64,000 nt of DNA from Sanguinoderma infundibulare (lineage: Eukaryota > Basidiomycota > Agaricomycetes > Polyporales > Polyporaceae), in assembly GCA_032821775.1 (NCBI GenBank), contig JAVLRN010000012.1, positions 1,550,001 to 1,614,000 of the forward strand, given 5' to 3'. How positions within the stretch are numbered: the first letter of the stretch is position 1; every line of letters begins with the position of its first letter. The translations under genes were made by a program, and so were the position numbers. Positions 10,504 to 21,896 of this stretch are shown here, piece after piece. The notes under the pieces were generated by a model that had not been told where the DNA came from, did no database searches, and saw only the letters and a program-made list of their open reading frames with translations.

Positions 10504-11888
10504 ATGGGGCGCACCCGACCAAAAACCAGAAAGATTAAACCAGTAGTGACAGAAAATACTTCTGACGGTCCTCCGCTTCCGCCTTCAATACCTTCCCTCC
10601 TCGAGAAAGCCCAATCTTTGATTGTACAATGCGACTACGAGCTCGCGGGTCGTTTTGCGCGACGGGTGCTCGAGCGCGAGCCAGGAAATGCCGAGGCGAA
10701 GGAGATGCTAGGCGTGACCCAGCTTGAAACGGGCGAGATTCTCGCTGCGAAGGAGGTAAGTCCACGTCCATATTTTAGCAGGAGGGCCACGGTACTGAAA
10801 CTCGACTTTTCATGGATCCCAGACCTTTCAGTCGCTCGTTCCACCGCATCCTGATGCGCCTGCTATCCCTCCCCCATCAGCATACCTCTACCTTGCCCAA
10901 CTGACTGACGACGATCCACGTCTCGCGCTCCAGCATTACCAGTGCGCCGTAGACCTCTTGTCAAGCCAACTGAAGGGCAAGGAGCGCGCCGTAGATTCGT
11001 CACAGGCGAGCGACGATGAGGCGGAGAGGAGGCGAAGCATTGTGCGGGCTTTGATTGGCATGGTTGAGATTTGGATGGATCCTTCATACGATCTTTGGTG
11101 CGTCCGTATGCCCGTCTTGCCTGGCGCGCTGGGCTAATGTTCCGACCGTCGCAAAGCGACGATCCCGCTGCAGAGAAGACATGCGAGGACCTCCTGAGCC
11201 TCGCGCTGCAAACAGACCCAGGTAATCCTGAGGCGCTCCAAGCAGTCGCCTCTGTTCGGATGTCCCAGCAAAGACCCGACGATGCGAAGGTCTGCTTAGA
11301 GCAGGCATGGTCGCAATGGAAAGATCTTGACCTCGGTAAGGCCACTTGACCAATACAATCCTTTCCCCTCCATAACGCGAAAGCACATAGATGACCCACA
11401 CCTACCGCCTATACCCGCTCGCCTATCAATCGTGAGGCTCTTCCTCGAGCTGTCTCTGTATACCCCCGCGCTTCTTGTCCTGCAAGGCATCATGGCTTCC
11501 GACGACCAAGAGGTCGAGGCATGGTATCTCGAAGGCTGGTGTTTCTTCCTCATGGCGGAGCAGGCCCAGGAGAACGGTGGCAAACTTGACGAATTGACTT
11601 GGGAGGAGCTCGCGCGGGACGCCCGAGACTGTTTGGAGACATGCCAGACGGTTCGTAGAACCAGAACTCTAACACAATTACCAGCTATTGACGTTGTCCC
11701 GTTCTCAGCTCCATGTCAATGAGGAGCACCCTGATGCGCTGCTGCTAGAACACACTCGGGAACTCATCGTGAAGCTGGAATCATTAGGCATTCAGCCATC
11801 ACCAGAAAATGACGGGGGCGATGACGACGGCGAGGATGGCTGGGAGGACGTTGAGGGGAGCGATGAGGAAGATGTTGAAATGTCATAG
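10504..11888 (+). CDS. ACL4: TPR protein, assembly chaperone of ribosomal protein L4 (Acl4-like)
   Basis: Five exons (10504-10755, 10823-11097, 11157-11335, 11391-11650, 11685-11888) give 389 aa. The layout fits Acl4: a short basic start (MGRTRPKTRKIKP), TPR helices (LIVQCDYELAGRFARRVLE; SAYLYLAQLTDDDPRLALQHY; EALQAVASVRMSQQRPDDAK; EVEAWYLEGWCFFLMAE), and an extremely acidic tail (DGEDGWEDVEGSDEEDVEMS). Acl4 captures nascent uL4/Rpl4 and escorts it to nuclear pre-60S particles. Exon 4 ends at a GTTCGT donor, the weakest splice site. The acidic tail is typical of chaperones of basic ribosomal proteins. Confidence in a TPR protein is high; the Acl4 identity is inferred from order and length. 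Confidence 0.8.
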
Positions 11889-12139
11889 GCGATACGCTTG
11901 CAAAAGTACAATATTCTTGTGCGCCAACCTCAGAAACTCCAACGTGTCTTCTGTGAACTAACTTACCCTGCAGGTGATACGTTGTCGAATCATCCAGCTG
12001 GATTATCGCACCAGTTGCATGCTTCAGAGTCCTGTACGAAACAAACGGGTATAGCACATGAAGAACGCTGAGAGAAAACACGTAAAACATCCCAAAAATT
12101 CCAAATCACGATACGCAGATCAAACCATATCTCACAACT

Positions 12140-13794
12140 TTATGCAGGAGTTTCTGCCGACGGCTTGTACGACGAAGCACCCCTCGGAGGCATACCTGCC
12201 TAAATGCATAGTGAGTATTTCGGGCCTCCAGAAAGGATTAACCAGGGTTACCTTAACATAAACCCTCTCAATCGTCTCCAGTCCCGAAACAGACTTCACG
12301 GCTTCATGCCAATTCGAGGGGTTCCTGCCGCGCACCTTGTCCACGAAAACCTCGAGCTGGTACCGGTACCTAAGCCAATGCCATCCAGCTTCAGGCTCCG
12401 GCTCATTTCCCCAGCGAAACACAAGCTTGCAACACTTACGTCGACCAAGACTTGTCGCCCCTGCCGTCCTTGAACTTGTACGCCTGCTCGAACCTCCCGA
12501 GACCCAAACCCTTCTTCGGCTTGACGCGGATGTAGTGGAACGCGCTCGGCTTGATGAAGTTGTACACGAAGATCTCCCCGCCCTCCAGTTTGACAGTGAT
12601 ATCCGGCGCCGTCAGCATGCGGGGCAGGAGGCCGAAGGGTCCCCAGCCCGGCACGCCGAAGTCGACGTCCATCTCGGCCGTCGCGTCGGAGTCCGGGAGG
12701 GCGTAGGTGACGCGCATGGCGCGGTCGATGCGCTCGGGATCTTGATGGTGCCCGATGGCCTTTGCGGATGTGACTTCGAGTGGGACGGTGTCGGTGGATG
12801 TCATGAAGCGGATGGCGGCGAGTGGATACACTATCCGATGAAGGGGAAGTGATTAGAGCTCGCGATTGGCAAAGGGGGAGGGGTTGAAGGGAGGACGCAC
12901 CTCCCATATCAGTCATGCAACCACCGCCTAGATCGTAACGGAACCGGACGTCGTTCTTCTCGAAGAACAGCGGTGCAAAGAGTGTCGGAATCGCGAAACG
13001 CGACACCACACTCTTGACCTTGCCCAGCTCGCCGCTTTCGACGATCTCGCGCACGCGATGGTTCGCTGGATGGAAGCTGTTCGATGAAATGGGTTAGTTG
13101 AACGTTAGTCGATTCCATGCAGGATCGTGCACTCCGGTGAAATGATACTAACACGGAGTGCAACGCCTCGACGGCGACAAGGCCCTTCCTCCCTGCGAGC
13201 GCAAAGACCTGTCGCGCTTCGTCCGCGGTGTTGGTCATGGGCTTCTCCACCAACACATGCTTGCCTGCCTCCAACGCGCGCATCGCCCACTCGAAGTGGA
13301 GGCCGTTCGGGAGCTTCAATCCGCGAAGCATGCATCAGTGTTTCTGGGGACGCTGGGACAAAGGGCTGGAATATTATAGACATACTGCAATGTGGACCGC
13401 ATCAATGTCAGGATCGGTAACCAGCTCTGCAATTCCAACGAAACGGGTAATTAGCGGACGTTCGACGCAAGCTCCGCAAAACGCAAACGCGACATGCCAT
13501 GATAAGCGTTCGCCCCGGAGAACGTCCTTGGGATGCTGTGCTTCCGCGCATAACGCTCGCCGCGTTCCTTGTCCCTACACGCGACGGCCGCGATGACGAC
13601 GTCCGGATGGGTCTTTGCCGGCTCGAAGAGCGCGTTTGGACCGATGCGCGCCGCGCCGAGGATGCCAAACCGCAGAGCGGACGCGTCCTTGGCTTGCGGC
13701 TTACTCTTGCCCTAAAGACCGAGGAGAGCCGGGGTCAGCATATGCAGCCGTCGATCGAGGTTGGTTTGTGTCCTCAAAGTCAATGACGCACCAT
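12140..13794 (-). CDS. Gfo/Idh/MocA-family NAD(P) dehydrogenase (D-xylose 1-dehydrogenase / dihydrodiol dehydrogenase type)
   Basis: Eight exons (13794-13792, 13711-13489, 13426-13386, 13313-13153, 13076-12901, 12830-12440, 12369-12252, 12199-12140) give 390 aa. The Rossmann start is LRFGILGAARIGPNALFEPA. It is followed by DPDIDAVHIALPNGLHFEWA, the catalytic-lysine block GKHVLVEKPMT (EKP motif), FHPANHRVREIVESGELG, and the C-terminal sheet YRYQLEVFVDKVRGR. Fungal members oxidise aldoses such as D-xylose with NADP+ or act on trans-dihydrodiols; the substrate cannot be told here. Exon 1 appears to be only the ATG, because the upstream frame is closed by TAG and GTGCGT follows directly. The 13488 donor (GTTTGC) is weak. 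A true start in a further upstream exon is possible. Confidence 0.85.
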
Positions 13795-14206
13795 CGTGAC
13801 GCGAATCCCCAAGTCTGCAACCTAGGCACCCTAGTGCTAGCGCAGCATATGCTGGCAACTACGTACCCTCTGCAGTCCGTCGACGGGATTCGACGTGGCA
13901 GAAGTCAAGAGGCGAGAAAATGACATATGGTTTGCGAGAACGTGTGGGTTCGCATCTTTGGTTGGCAGGGAAAACGGCCATGTGGTGTGGTCTGTGGGAT
14001 CATCGTCGCGAGGAACGCAGATACCCAGGGTCATCCGACTGTCCCGAACAAGAACCGCCGTCAATCCCGCCTGGCCGCCAAGTCGTAGAGACTCAGAGTT
14101 GCTCTACTGCGGACGAGACGTTCGAACCACTGTAACGTGAACAATGCGTTTTACGAGTATAACAGGGAAGGAAGCAGACCGGATGGCCGAGGGAGAATTA
14201 AGAAGA

Positions 14207-14224
14207 GATATCGCGTGCGATATC
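14207..14224. repeat. Near-perfect palindrome GATATCGC-GT-GCGATATC
   Basis: Two 8-nt arms (14207-14214 and 14217-14224) are exact reverse complements around a 2-nt centre. It lies about 410 bp upstream of the dehydrogenase ATG. It could be a dimeric regulator site or a chance hairpin. Confidence 0.6.
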
Positions 14225-14307
14225 GCCGAGCCCACTAGCATATATAGCGAGCTACCCACGGCCGGTATGTGGTGACTAGAAGAGTATATATGCTACATTT
14301 CTACATG

Positions 14308-14376
14308 TTGTATGTGTCCTAGAGTGGGGGTTGTATGCGTTCTAGAGCGGAGGTTGTATGTGTTCTAGAGCGGGGG
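14308..14376. repeat. Minisatellite, three 23-bp units
   Basis: Three consecutive 23-bp units share the pattern TTGTATGYGTYCTAGAGYGG. Each differs from its neighbours at one to four positions, and a partial fourth unit follows (TTGTGTGTG). It lies in the intergenic gap. Confidence 0.8.
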
Positions 14377-14431
14377 TTGTGTGTGCATGAGCAGAATGTC
14401 CCAATTAGCATAAAATAAGCTAGGAAGCGCG

Positions 14432-15904
14432 TCAATGCGCGGCTTTGTGTGCCGTGGAGTCGTCGGTCTTCTCGTCCGCGCCGAACGCCATGTGCCAGAG
14501 CTCAGGTCCGTCACGAATAAGGCACTGTAAATCTGCAAGTTAGAAAATTGAGAAAGAAGAAAAAAAATCAAGTCGCATACGATGACAACCTCAACCGCGA
14601 TGAGTGCAATAATGATCAGCTCCATTCGATGCGCCGACGTCTACGCGTATATGCATTAGCGTGAAGGCATGGCGTTAAAGACATGGTCAACAAACACACC
14701 TCTGTCAAAAGCTCCCTCAAAACCGATTGCATCTGGCCATGCCAGGTTAGCATGTCGGAACCCGATGATCATTGCTGCTCACCTCGGCAGCATACGTGAT
14801 CTTGTCATTGACAGATCGAATACGCATCCTCATGTCAAGAGCATTGCTCAGAGAGTTGAAATACCCTGGACACAGAAGTGAGCAGCAACGAATGCAAAGG
14901 AATATAAATTATACGCACCTTCGAGCACTGGCTCCGACCAGTAAAAGTCTGGGGTGTCGGAGAAGTTCTCTCGGTTGAGGTTGAGACCCTGTCGGAATCG
15001 CAAGAGCTCCCCCAGTTTCATGACTAGAGCCCTCCTTCCGAGGCCCGGTTCGCCAGTCTTCTGCAATGCGTGCGGGAGTCGTGAGACAGACGAGAGGTAG
15101 TGATCCAGGGAGGTCTCCAGCCCGGACAGAGCAGTCGACCGGGATAAGGCTTGCGAAAATGCGTAACGAGCGAGCAGCGTCTCGCGAGGCAGGCTGGACG
15201 GTGGCAAGTCGATAGGCAACGATTCCTCGTTACTCAAAGGCGGCGTCCGGCCCAAAATAATGAGGTCTCCTTGCAGCCGCGTATCCCTGCCAAACCCATA
15301 GGCAAACACAACGCACGAATCGAAGCCGAAAGACTCACTCCTCCGGGTCGGTCACAAACTCCAAATCCTCCGTCTCCGGCTCCTTCAGCCGCGCGACCTC
15401 CGCCGCCGACGGCTGGACGACCCCCTCCGCGAACCGCACCGCCTCGTCCTCGCCCAGGCCCCAGGCCACGAAGCTGCCGTTCCCGAACACGAACACCTCG
15501 CCCTCCTGCCCGCTCTCCGCGTCTTTCCAACGGGGCACCCACCAGGCGTCGTGGAGGAGTTTCGCATCGGCGGGAAGCGCGCCGCGCAGGGTCGGCATCA
15601 GGTACCGCTCCGCGGTCGCGTACGTGAAGATGGGGTGGATTTTGCTCCGCGTCGGCGTCGGGTTCGAGCGGATGGGCAACGACGCGGACGCAGCGCGGCG
15701 GAGGGCGGTGGACGCTTTCGGCTTGGGTTTTGGGGCCTCGTCTGGGGGCGGTGATGGGGGTGCACGGCGGCCCTCCGAGAAATTGCGGCGGAGGAGTTGG
15801 ATGGGACGCGCCGCGGCGTTCGTGGGCTGCCGCCATTGCCAGCAACGGGGCGTCGTCGCGAAGCTGTGGCGAAGTTGGCGGTGGACCAGGGAGAGCGGGC
15901 TCAT
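14432..15904 (-). CDS. RMND1/DUF155-family mitochondrial membrane protein
   Basis: Six exons (15904-15339, 15286-14919, 14865-14783, 14732-14700, 14640-14581, 14524-14432) give 400 aa. The N-terminus is a likely mitochondrial presequence (RQLRHSFATTPRCW and further Arg-rich residues). DUF155 blocks follow: EVFVFGNGSFVAWGL, EDLEFVTDPEED, LQGDLIILG, then LARYAFSQALSRSTALSGLE. The C-terminus has the family helix GYFNSLSNALDMRMRIRSVN, HRMELIIIALIAVEVVI (a TM segment at about residues 350-368) and PELWHMAFG. RMND1, yeast Rmd1/Mrx10 and relatives are inner-membrane proteins that support mitochondrial translation. All six junctions keep frame; one exon is only 33 nt. Confidence 0.88.
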
Positions 15905-16634
15905 CTGCGGTGTGTATGAGAAAGTGAGTGCGACTGGACTCGTGGCCGTGGGTGGGCAATGGCAAGACGTCGTCGATGACCGAGTGAGTCGAAAGTTGGA
16001 TGGCCGGGCCGGCGCTGGCAGACGTCACTGCTCGGCCAGCTCAGCGCCGCGGCGACTGGCCTTCTGGACCACGCCCGCCGTGTCACTCTCCTACCACTTG
16101 AATCACACAACGTGAAACCCAAAGACGACTACAGCTTTTATTTACTAAACAAGCGAGCTCAGATGAGCAGTAATAAGTATACTACAAAGCCCCAGACAAC
16201 ACACAACTAATCCTACAACCGGTACAAGATAGGTGAGCACATGCAGCACCTACTATAATACTACAGCTATAATCTGAGACACAAATAGAGATTAAATACC
16301 CGGTACAGACACACAGATCCTTTGCTTCAAGAGCAAGGTTCATGTATACAAGTCTGCGACCTGTCCGTGCAAGCTACAGCATGTGCAGCTGCTGACACCA
16401 GGCAACCCGGTGTCCCTTGCTGTCATCGACAGCGACCTGCAGCCCAGCTGCTCCTTGGCGAGGGTGAGCCCGATGGGCATCGAGCCCCTGTCGCCGATCG
16501 ACAAAGGTGAGCGCGCCTTGCGATGCCCGTGGTCGGGAGTGTGACTATTCAGCTCGAGTAGCCCCAAACACCTCTTCCGCTATGCGTCGAGGATGTCAAT
16601 GTCATGTATGGGAGGAACCGGCCAGATGCTCCCA
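15905..16634. other. Intergenic region 15.9-16.6 kb
   Basis: This 730-bp stretch holds the RMND1-like promoter and the 3' UTR side of the next gene. Part of it (about 16130-16320) is AT-richer than its surroundings. A short arginine-rich frame reads through 15905-16034 but shows no motif. Confidence 0.45.
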
Positions 16635-17807
16635 TCAGTCGCCGTCGTATCGGTATGCGTCCGATTCGTCCGAGTCGGACTCGCAGCATTCCGACCCCGC
16701 CCAGTATCCGCCCAATGACTCGTCCTCAGAATCGTCCTCGGACTCCTCGAAGGGCGCGGCCGGCCAAGACGGTGTCGCGGGAGGGGCTAACCACACCGCG
16801 GATATCGGCGAGTCCTCCACGATCGGCCAGGCAGGGCCCGGGCCCGGACGACCCTCGCCAATAACGCCCCAACGTGGTCGACATTCGCTCTTCGACTTCA
16901 CGTTTACCGACGGCAGGGGAACATAGTCGGCTGAGGGAGTGCGCGGTAGGGACGCCGACGAGGTCGAACACGACATCGGGCAGTTCCCTATGTGGGGTTC
17001 GTCGCCCGCGGTGATGAACGGTGCGTCATCGTCTTCGCCACTGTCCGGGAAGGCACACTCGTCGTCGTTCTGGAGCGGGAGCGTGGGCAAGATTGGTGTT
17101 TGGGGAGGTGCGATGGACGACTGCAGCGGTGGCCATGACGCGGGCATGCACTCCGCCGGAGGGAGCGGCCACTCCGTCCCGTCACGCCCGATGAAGTAGC
17201 CTGAAGAGACGGAGCTCTGGACTGTAGGAGCGATGTTGAGGCCGAGGCCGAGAGCGGGGCCGGGAGGTGAGGAGCAATTGCTCCGCCACATGGTCGACTG
17301 TGGCGCGTGTTGGAGAACGAAGGCAGCGGCGTCAACCGACGCGTCGGAGGCCTTGTGGCCCCAGTTCGGTGGGTTGGCGATGAATTCGGGAGCGGGCGGC
17401 CAAGCGGGAGCTCCGTTGGACGCATCGTTCTCCCAGCGGCGCCGACTGGCGGCGAGTGAGAGTTTCGCAACGATCCCTTCTCGAGTAGCGTGCTGGAGGA
17501 GACGTTGAGTTCCTCCGGAGCGTGGAGACACGACGGGCGTGCGGTAGGGGTTACTCACCGTGTTGCTCTGCGGAGAGCCCACTTCAGTGTGGTCTTGCCA
17601 GTTGAGGATTCGCAGGAGCGACGGCCGGGGTTGGGGGCGGGCGAAGGCCTTGGGCACAACGGACTCGACCTGGCGGAGTCTCCAGAGTTCCTTGGCCTCT
17701 CTCCATATTCTGGTTCCAGGTATGGGGCGGCCGTCGAAAAGTTGCTCGCCTTCGACTTGTGCCAGATCGGTAGACATGATGTACGCGTGCAGTGCGGCGG
17801 CGTTCAT
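16635..17807 (-). CDS. Uncharacterised Ser/Pro-rich protein
   Basis: One uninterrupted frame of 390 aa starts at ATG 17807-17805; the same frame is open further upstream to 18218. I prefer the internal start because the upstream part is a CCA/ACC microsatellite with 5'-UTR-like composition. I recognise no family. The first 80 residues look foldable (MNAAALHAYIMSTDLAQVE, TRIWREAKELWRLRQ, LLRILNWQDHTE). The rest is low-complexity, rich in Pro and Ser, with an acidic block (PDSGEDDDAP) and an acidic Ser-rich end (EESEDDSEDES). The short N-terminal conserved-looking helix plus a long disordered tail is a common layout for basidiomycete regulatory proteins, but no function can be given. Confidence 0.55.
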   Translation of the reverse strand: MNAAALHAYIMSTDLAQVEGEQLFDGRPIPGTRIWREAKELWRLRQVESVVPKAFARPQPRPSLLRILNWQDHTEVGSPQSNTVSNPYRTPVVSPRSGGTQRLLQHATREGIVAKLSLAASRRRWENDASNGAPAWPPAPEFIANPPNWGHKASDASVDAAAFVLQHAPQSTMWRSNCSSPPGPALGLGLNIAPTVQSSVSSGYFIGRDGTEWPLPPAECMPASWPPLQSSIAPPQTPILPTLPLQNDDECAFPDSGEDDDAPFITAGDEPHIGNCPMSCSTSSASLPRTPSADYVPLPSVNVKSKSECRPRWGVIGEGRPGPGPAWPIVEDSPISAVWLAPPATPSWPAAPFEESEDDSEDESLGGYWAGSECCESDSDESDAYRYDGD

Positions 17808-18785
17808 TGGTGTACGCGAGGGATGTGGCGAGCGAGGAATGAAGATGAGTGTTTTGCGGCGCGGGGCGATGAAGAGCGTGCAATTGTTTGCGGAAGAGGC
17901 AATGGTGGTGGTGGTGGTGATGGTGGTGGTGGTAGTCTGAGAGATTGCTCTGGCAGCGGGTGCGCGGTTCTTATAATGGTGGCGGGACGCGAGGGAGGCG
18001 GCTTTGCGCGCGCACGTGACCGTGGATCGAGGCTTCTTTTGTGCCGCTTTTTGGAGTGCAGGGGCGCGTCGCATGGCAACTTTGGTTGGCGTCCCGCCTT
18101 TGCCGTCGGCGTTGTCTGCGTCTCCGATGCCTTTGTAGCGGATATTCGGATCATAGGCAGCATCCGCACGAGTCAAAGGCTCGATTCGATCCCTCCATGT
18201 TCCCCGTCCAGATTCCAATCCGCTACCTGTTTCCGATGGTCGTTCTTTCCTTGGTCTTTCGGAGCCATCGTCCTTGACGGTAATGACTCTTCCGTTCCTC
18301 AGATGCCGGCTCCAACTTGGTCGGATTTTGGACTTTAAGCCGAGTTCTCCAGGTTTGGCGTTGTTCCAGGAATAACCTGTTTAGTTGGGGCATTGTAACG
18401 TATAAATACAATGTTCAAGGTTCAACGACAGCAAGGATGCATTCGATGTTTCATTCACTGAGAGTGTAACGTTTCTTTGATTTGGTTTCTGCCAGTTATA
18501 GCAGTGAGGACGCCAAGGAACTGTGTCCGGTTTCCGAATCTCGGCACATAGATGGTGACTGAGGTAATCAGCGTCGAAACTGGATATTGCAGTTGGACGT
18601 TCAACGTTCGCACCTTGGACTGCTGAGGGCCAGTCGAAAAGATTGTTTTGGTGGGGGTGCGGCGCGACGATTGGGAGATGCGGTAAGTCGATATTCTCAC
18701 GTCATAAACGAGTGTGTCGCTCCCTGCACCAAGTATGTGGCAACTATCTCAACCGCGCTCAAGACCTCCAAGAAGACGTCGACCC
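17808..18785. other. Intergenic region with trinucleotide repeat
   Basis: It holds the 5' leader of the Ser/Pro-rich gene, including a GGT/ACC repeat (17903-17936), and the 3' side of the carboxylesterase. The reading frame of the orphan protein stays open to 18218, which may extend that gene. No other gene is supported. Confidence 0.45.
17903..17936. repeat. (GGT)n / (ACC)n microsatellite
   Basis: About eleven GGT-like triplets are interrupted once by GAT. The repeat lies just 5' of the orphan Ser/Pro-rich gene on its transcribed side. Confidence 0.8.
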
Positions 18786-20814
18786 TCAGTTCTGCTCTTG
18801 CTTCGCCTTACTCGCGACGAACGCACACCGACTCGTCTCAAGCTCGGGCTCCCGCTCCGCAACGCTCCCACTCCCGCTCGTGGCGTCCGTCTCCGGCTCC
18901 TGCAGCAGAATGCGTTCCTTGAGACCTTGCACCCCGTAGACCGGCCACTCGGGCGACCGACCGAGCTTGAACGCGTTCGGGTCACCCGCCCGCACGAACG
19001 ACAGCCAGTACGCGATGAGCTCCTCCGCGAACGCCTCGTCCGCGGCGGTCATCGGCTGGAACGTCGTCGAGCCGTTGAAGCCCGTCGACGTCCCGCGGAA
19101 CATCATCCAGTTCTCAGCTGAGTGGTACACGTTCGTGTCGTTCGCGGCCTGGGTGCTCGGCCGCTGGTTGTAGCGGTATGTGAACGCCTTGGGGGCTGCG
19201 CCCCCGATGATTTCGCGGGCGCAGCTTACGTCCGACTCCATCGCTGCGGCCGTGAACCGCTCCGTGTCGCTGGTGAAGTCGGAGGAGGGGTAGACCTGGA
19301 GGTACTCCTCGAGGTCTGACTGGGCCAGGCCGGGGAAGAGCCGCTTGAGGCCCTCGGTGATGTTGTTGTTGCTGCTCTCACTTAAGCCAGGGAGGGTCTC
19401 GTTAGACGTTGCGCTGTCATTTCCGAATTATAGTCAATCAAGGAGAGGGGATGCAAAGAGCTCACCCAACAATGACTGGCACGTGCGCAAAGTTGCCGTC
19501 CTGGAGGGAGATGGAAGGGGTCTCGGTGAAGAGTTTCCCATCAACGACCGGGTGGAACAAGAAGTACGGCCCAGTGCTACAACGACATATCAATGCTACT
19601 CCTCAATGTAGCTCGTAGTCAAGAACACTCACAAATTGTACATAACCAGGTCCTGGGCGCGCGAAAGCGCGCTCACCTCAGCCTTGCGAAGGCATGCAAT
19701 CTTGTCCGCAACGGAGCCAGAACCACAGCCGGCTTGTTCAGCGTAGTAATTGAACAGAAGCTAGAATTGTATCATCAGCACGCAAACCCTTCACGGCGGG
19801 CGACCCTGGCGAATACAACCGCTTACCCTCTGCTGCTCGGGAGTGGGTAGAGGCGCCCTGTACACGCTCTGCAAAATCGCCTGGTGGAACAAGTCCCTCC
19901 CGACGTTCGCAATCAAGTGCAACTGGATGCTGGCGCCACCAGCGCTCTGCCCGTTGATGGTGACCTTGCTGGGGTCGCCGCCAAATGACGCGATGTGCTC
20001 CTTGACGAACCGGAGGGCCTGGAGCTGGTCGTAGAACCCGACGTTGAGGTCGCCCAGGCCGTCGCTCTCGAGTTCGGGTACGGACAGGAAGCCGATGGAG
20101 TTGAGGCGATAGTACACGGATGCGATCACGACGTCGGGCGACTGGTGGATCCAGTGGTCGAACGGCCAGTTAGCGGGATTGCCGTAGATGTAGCCTGACA
20201 AGATATATCAGCTCCGGAGGAAAGAAGGTCACTGGCAAGATGACGTTACCGACCTCCACCATGAATGTAGACGAGGACAGGCACTATGTTCCGAGAATGG
20301 TATGGTGTGAGTGCAGGCACTCGCAGGCGCACGAGGTACACTGCTTACAATTGTCGCCTTTCTTCGCACCAGCCGGTTTGTAGATGTTCAGCTTTAGACA
20401 GTCTTCGCTCCCCGCACCTCCTGCGTCGCCCGCTGCATCGAAGTCAGTCCGGCCTCCTCCGGCTCGTGTGCAAAAAAAAGCTCGAAACTCACCTCCAGTG
20501 CTGCCCTGAATGCAGAAGTCTGGGTACGTGGTCAGGTTGACGATCTGGCCTGCGGCTTCGCTCGAAACACGCGTCGTGTTCACAGCCAGAGGCGCCCTCC
20601 AGCGACGCTCTCCCAGTGGGGGCTCCGCGTACGGTATGCCGAGGTATGCGACTGTGTCTGGATAGGAAAGGTTGCCTCTGTATTTGACGTATCCGAGGTC
20701 CACCACATCCGACGCAGGGTGGTTGGAAGCGGTAGCGGCGAGATCGCAGAGGCCAGCGAGGAGGGTCAAGTATGATAGAAGACGTGTCGGAAACATGTCG
20801 CGCAACGCCTGCAA
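18786..20814 (-). CDS. Secreted type-B carboxylesterase/lipase
   Basis: Seven exons (20814-20493, 20432-20349, 20283-20254, 20194-19827, 19760-19633, 19576-19466, 19413-18786) give 556 aa. A signal peptide is clear (FPTRLLSYLTLLAGLCDLAATA). The alpha/beta-hydrolase core has the early blocks YLGIPYAEPPLGERRW and GSEDCLKLNIYKP, the oxyanion region LVYIHGGGYIYG, and the nucleophile elbow INGQSAGGASI (Ser). The catalytic His is probable in NVYHSAENW. An internal ATG (20796) would also leave a signal peptide. Such enzymes hydrolyse esters of lipids, cholesterol or plant polymers outside the cell; the substrate is unknown. Its nucleophile context is GQSAGG, compared with GESAGG in most relatives. 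Confidence 0.9.
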
Positions 20815-21896
20815 AAGCTCAGCCTCGGGACAGGATACCCAGAGAGATGAACGAAGGTGAGCCCCAGACCGCCCGCAATCACTGCCGCTGCTGATTTATA
20901 CGCACAGGTGCCCACGGGACGAACACCCACTCCTCCGGTCTCTGTGGAAGCGTGACTTCCCGCAGCAAAAACATTGTGGACGGTGATCGTGTATATAGTT
21001 CCTATGACGGTGAGGGATGTGGTCAGTGGTCACGAGCAGATCGCCATGCGGAAGAACTCTGGGTCATTAGATTTTCAGTCTTGGCTGACCTACGATATGT
21101 TTCGCGATCTGATCGCTAGGCCCCTAGCTGAAACACAGACATCATGAACTATGTCCCTGAACGGACTTGAACGCGATCCGGAATACACACCGGCGACGCG
21201 GGCATGGCTCCTCTCTGCGACATGCGCATGCAGCTAGGTTAAGAGAGGCGACTGTGCATAACTTCGCTCCAGGAACTGCTGGACGTCAGGCTTTCTATTG
21301 ACCCAGGTACAACTGGGCACAACTTGCCGGCGGACCGAGCCTTTTGGGTCAGCTGACGATGTGAGCGCTGTGCAGTAAGGACTTGGCAACGCGCCCGCGC
21401 GAGCTCGCTGTCAATGGCACGGTCAGGTAGAGAATCGACCAGGCTGTTCTCGCCGCGCAAACGAGAAAACTAGATGGGCAAGGGGCAACGCGAAAGGTTA
21501 CATCCACGCAAGCCTCATATACCGCTTTGGATGTGCTCTACGCAGTCCTCATATGCGCTGGGATGAACGGGGAAACTGGTTGGAAAGGAGAGAAGCTGTC
21601 GTTCAGTGTCAGGAGGAACAGGTAAAGGTGACGATGGTTACATGCGCGAGCCAGACGATGGAAAAGGCACAGAAGGGAGATAGTGAGCTCGCCGATGATC
21701 CGCTCGACGTATACATCCAATACGCTCACCCTGGATTCGTGTAGTGGTTGAGCAGCTTTGCGGGTGTGTCGAATAGAATGAACTGTACCCTAGCAAAGTA
21801 TACAACAAGTTACCATTGACGTAGTAAATCACATCCGGGGCGTTCCCGTAAAGTCATGCGCCCCCTGCCGATGAACATTGCAATCGACAACCATCT
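20815..21896. other. Intergenic region 20.8-21.9 kb
   Basis: This 1.08-kb stretch is the esterase promoter plus the 3' side of GWT1. Only short motif-less frames cross it, and I see no RNA gene or repeat. Confidence 0.5.

Larger units (their letters stand above)
13795..14431. other. Intergenic region with palindrome and minisatellite
   Basis: This 637-bp gap is the promoter side of the dehydrogenase and the 3' side of the RMND1-like gene. It contains an 8-bp inverted repeat (14207-14224) and a 23-bp tandem repeat (14308-14376), listed separately. No gene is supported. Confidence 0.5.

Noticed and set aside
17808..18218. N-terminal extension of the Ser/Pro-rich orphan to 18218
   Set aside because: The extra 137 codons cover a Thr-repeat microsatellite and 5'-UTR-like sequence. 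The internal ATG at 17807 gives a better start, but the extension cannot be excluded.
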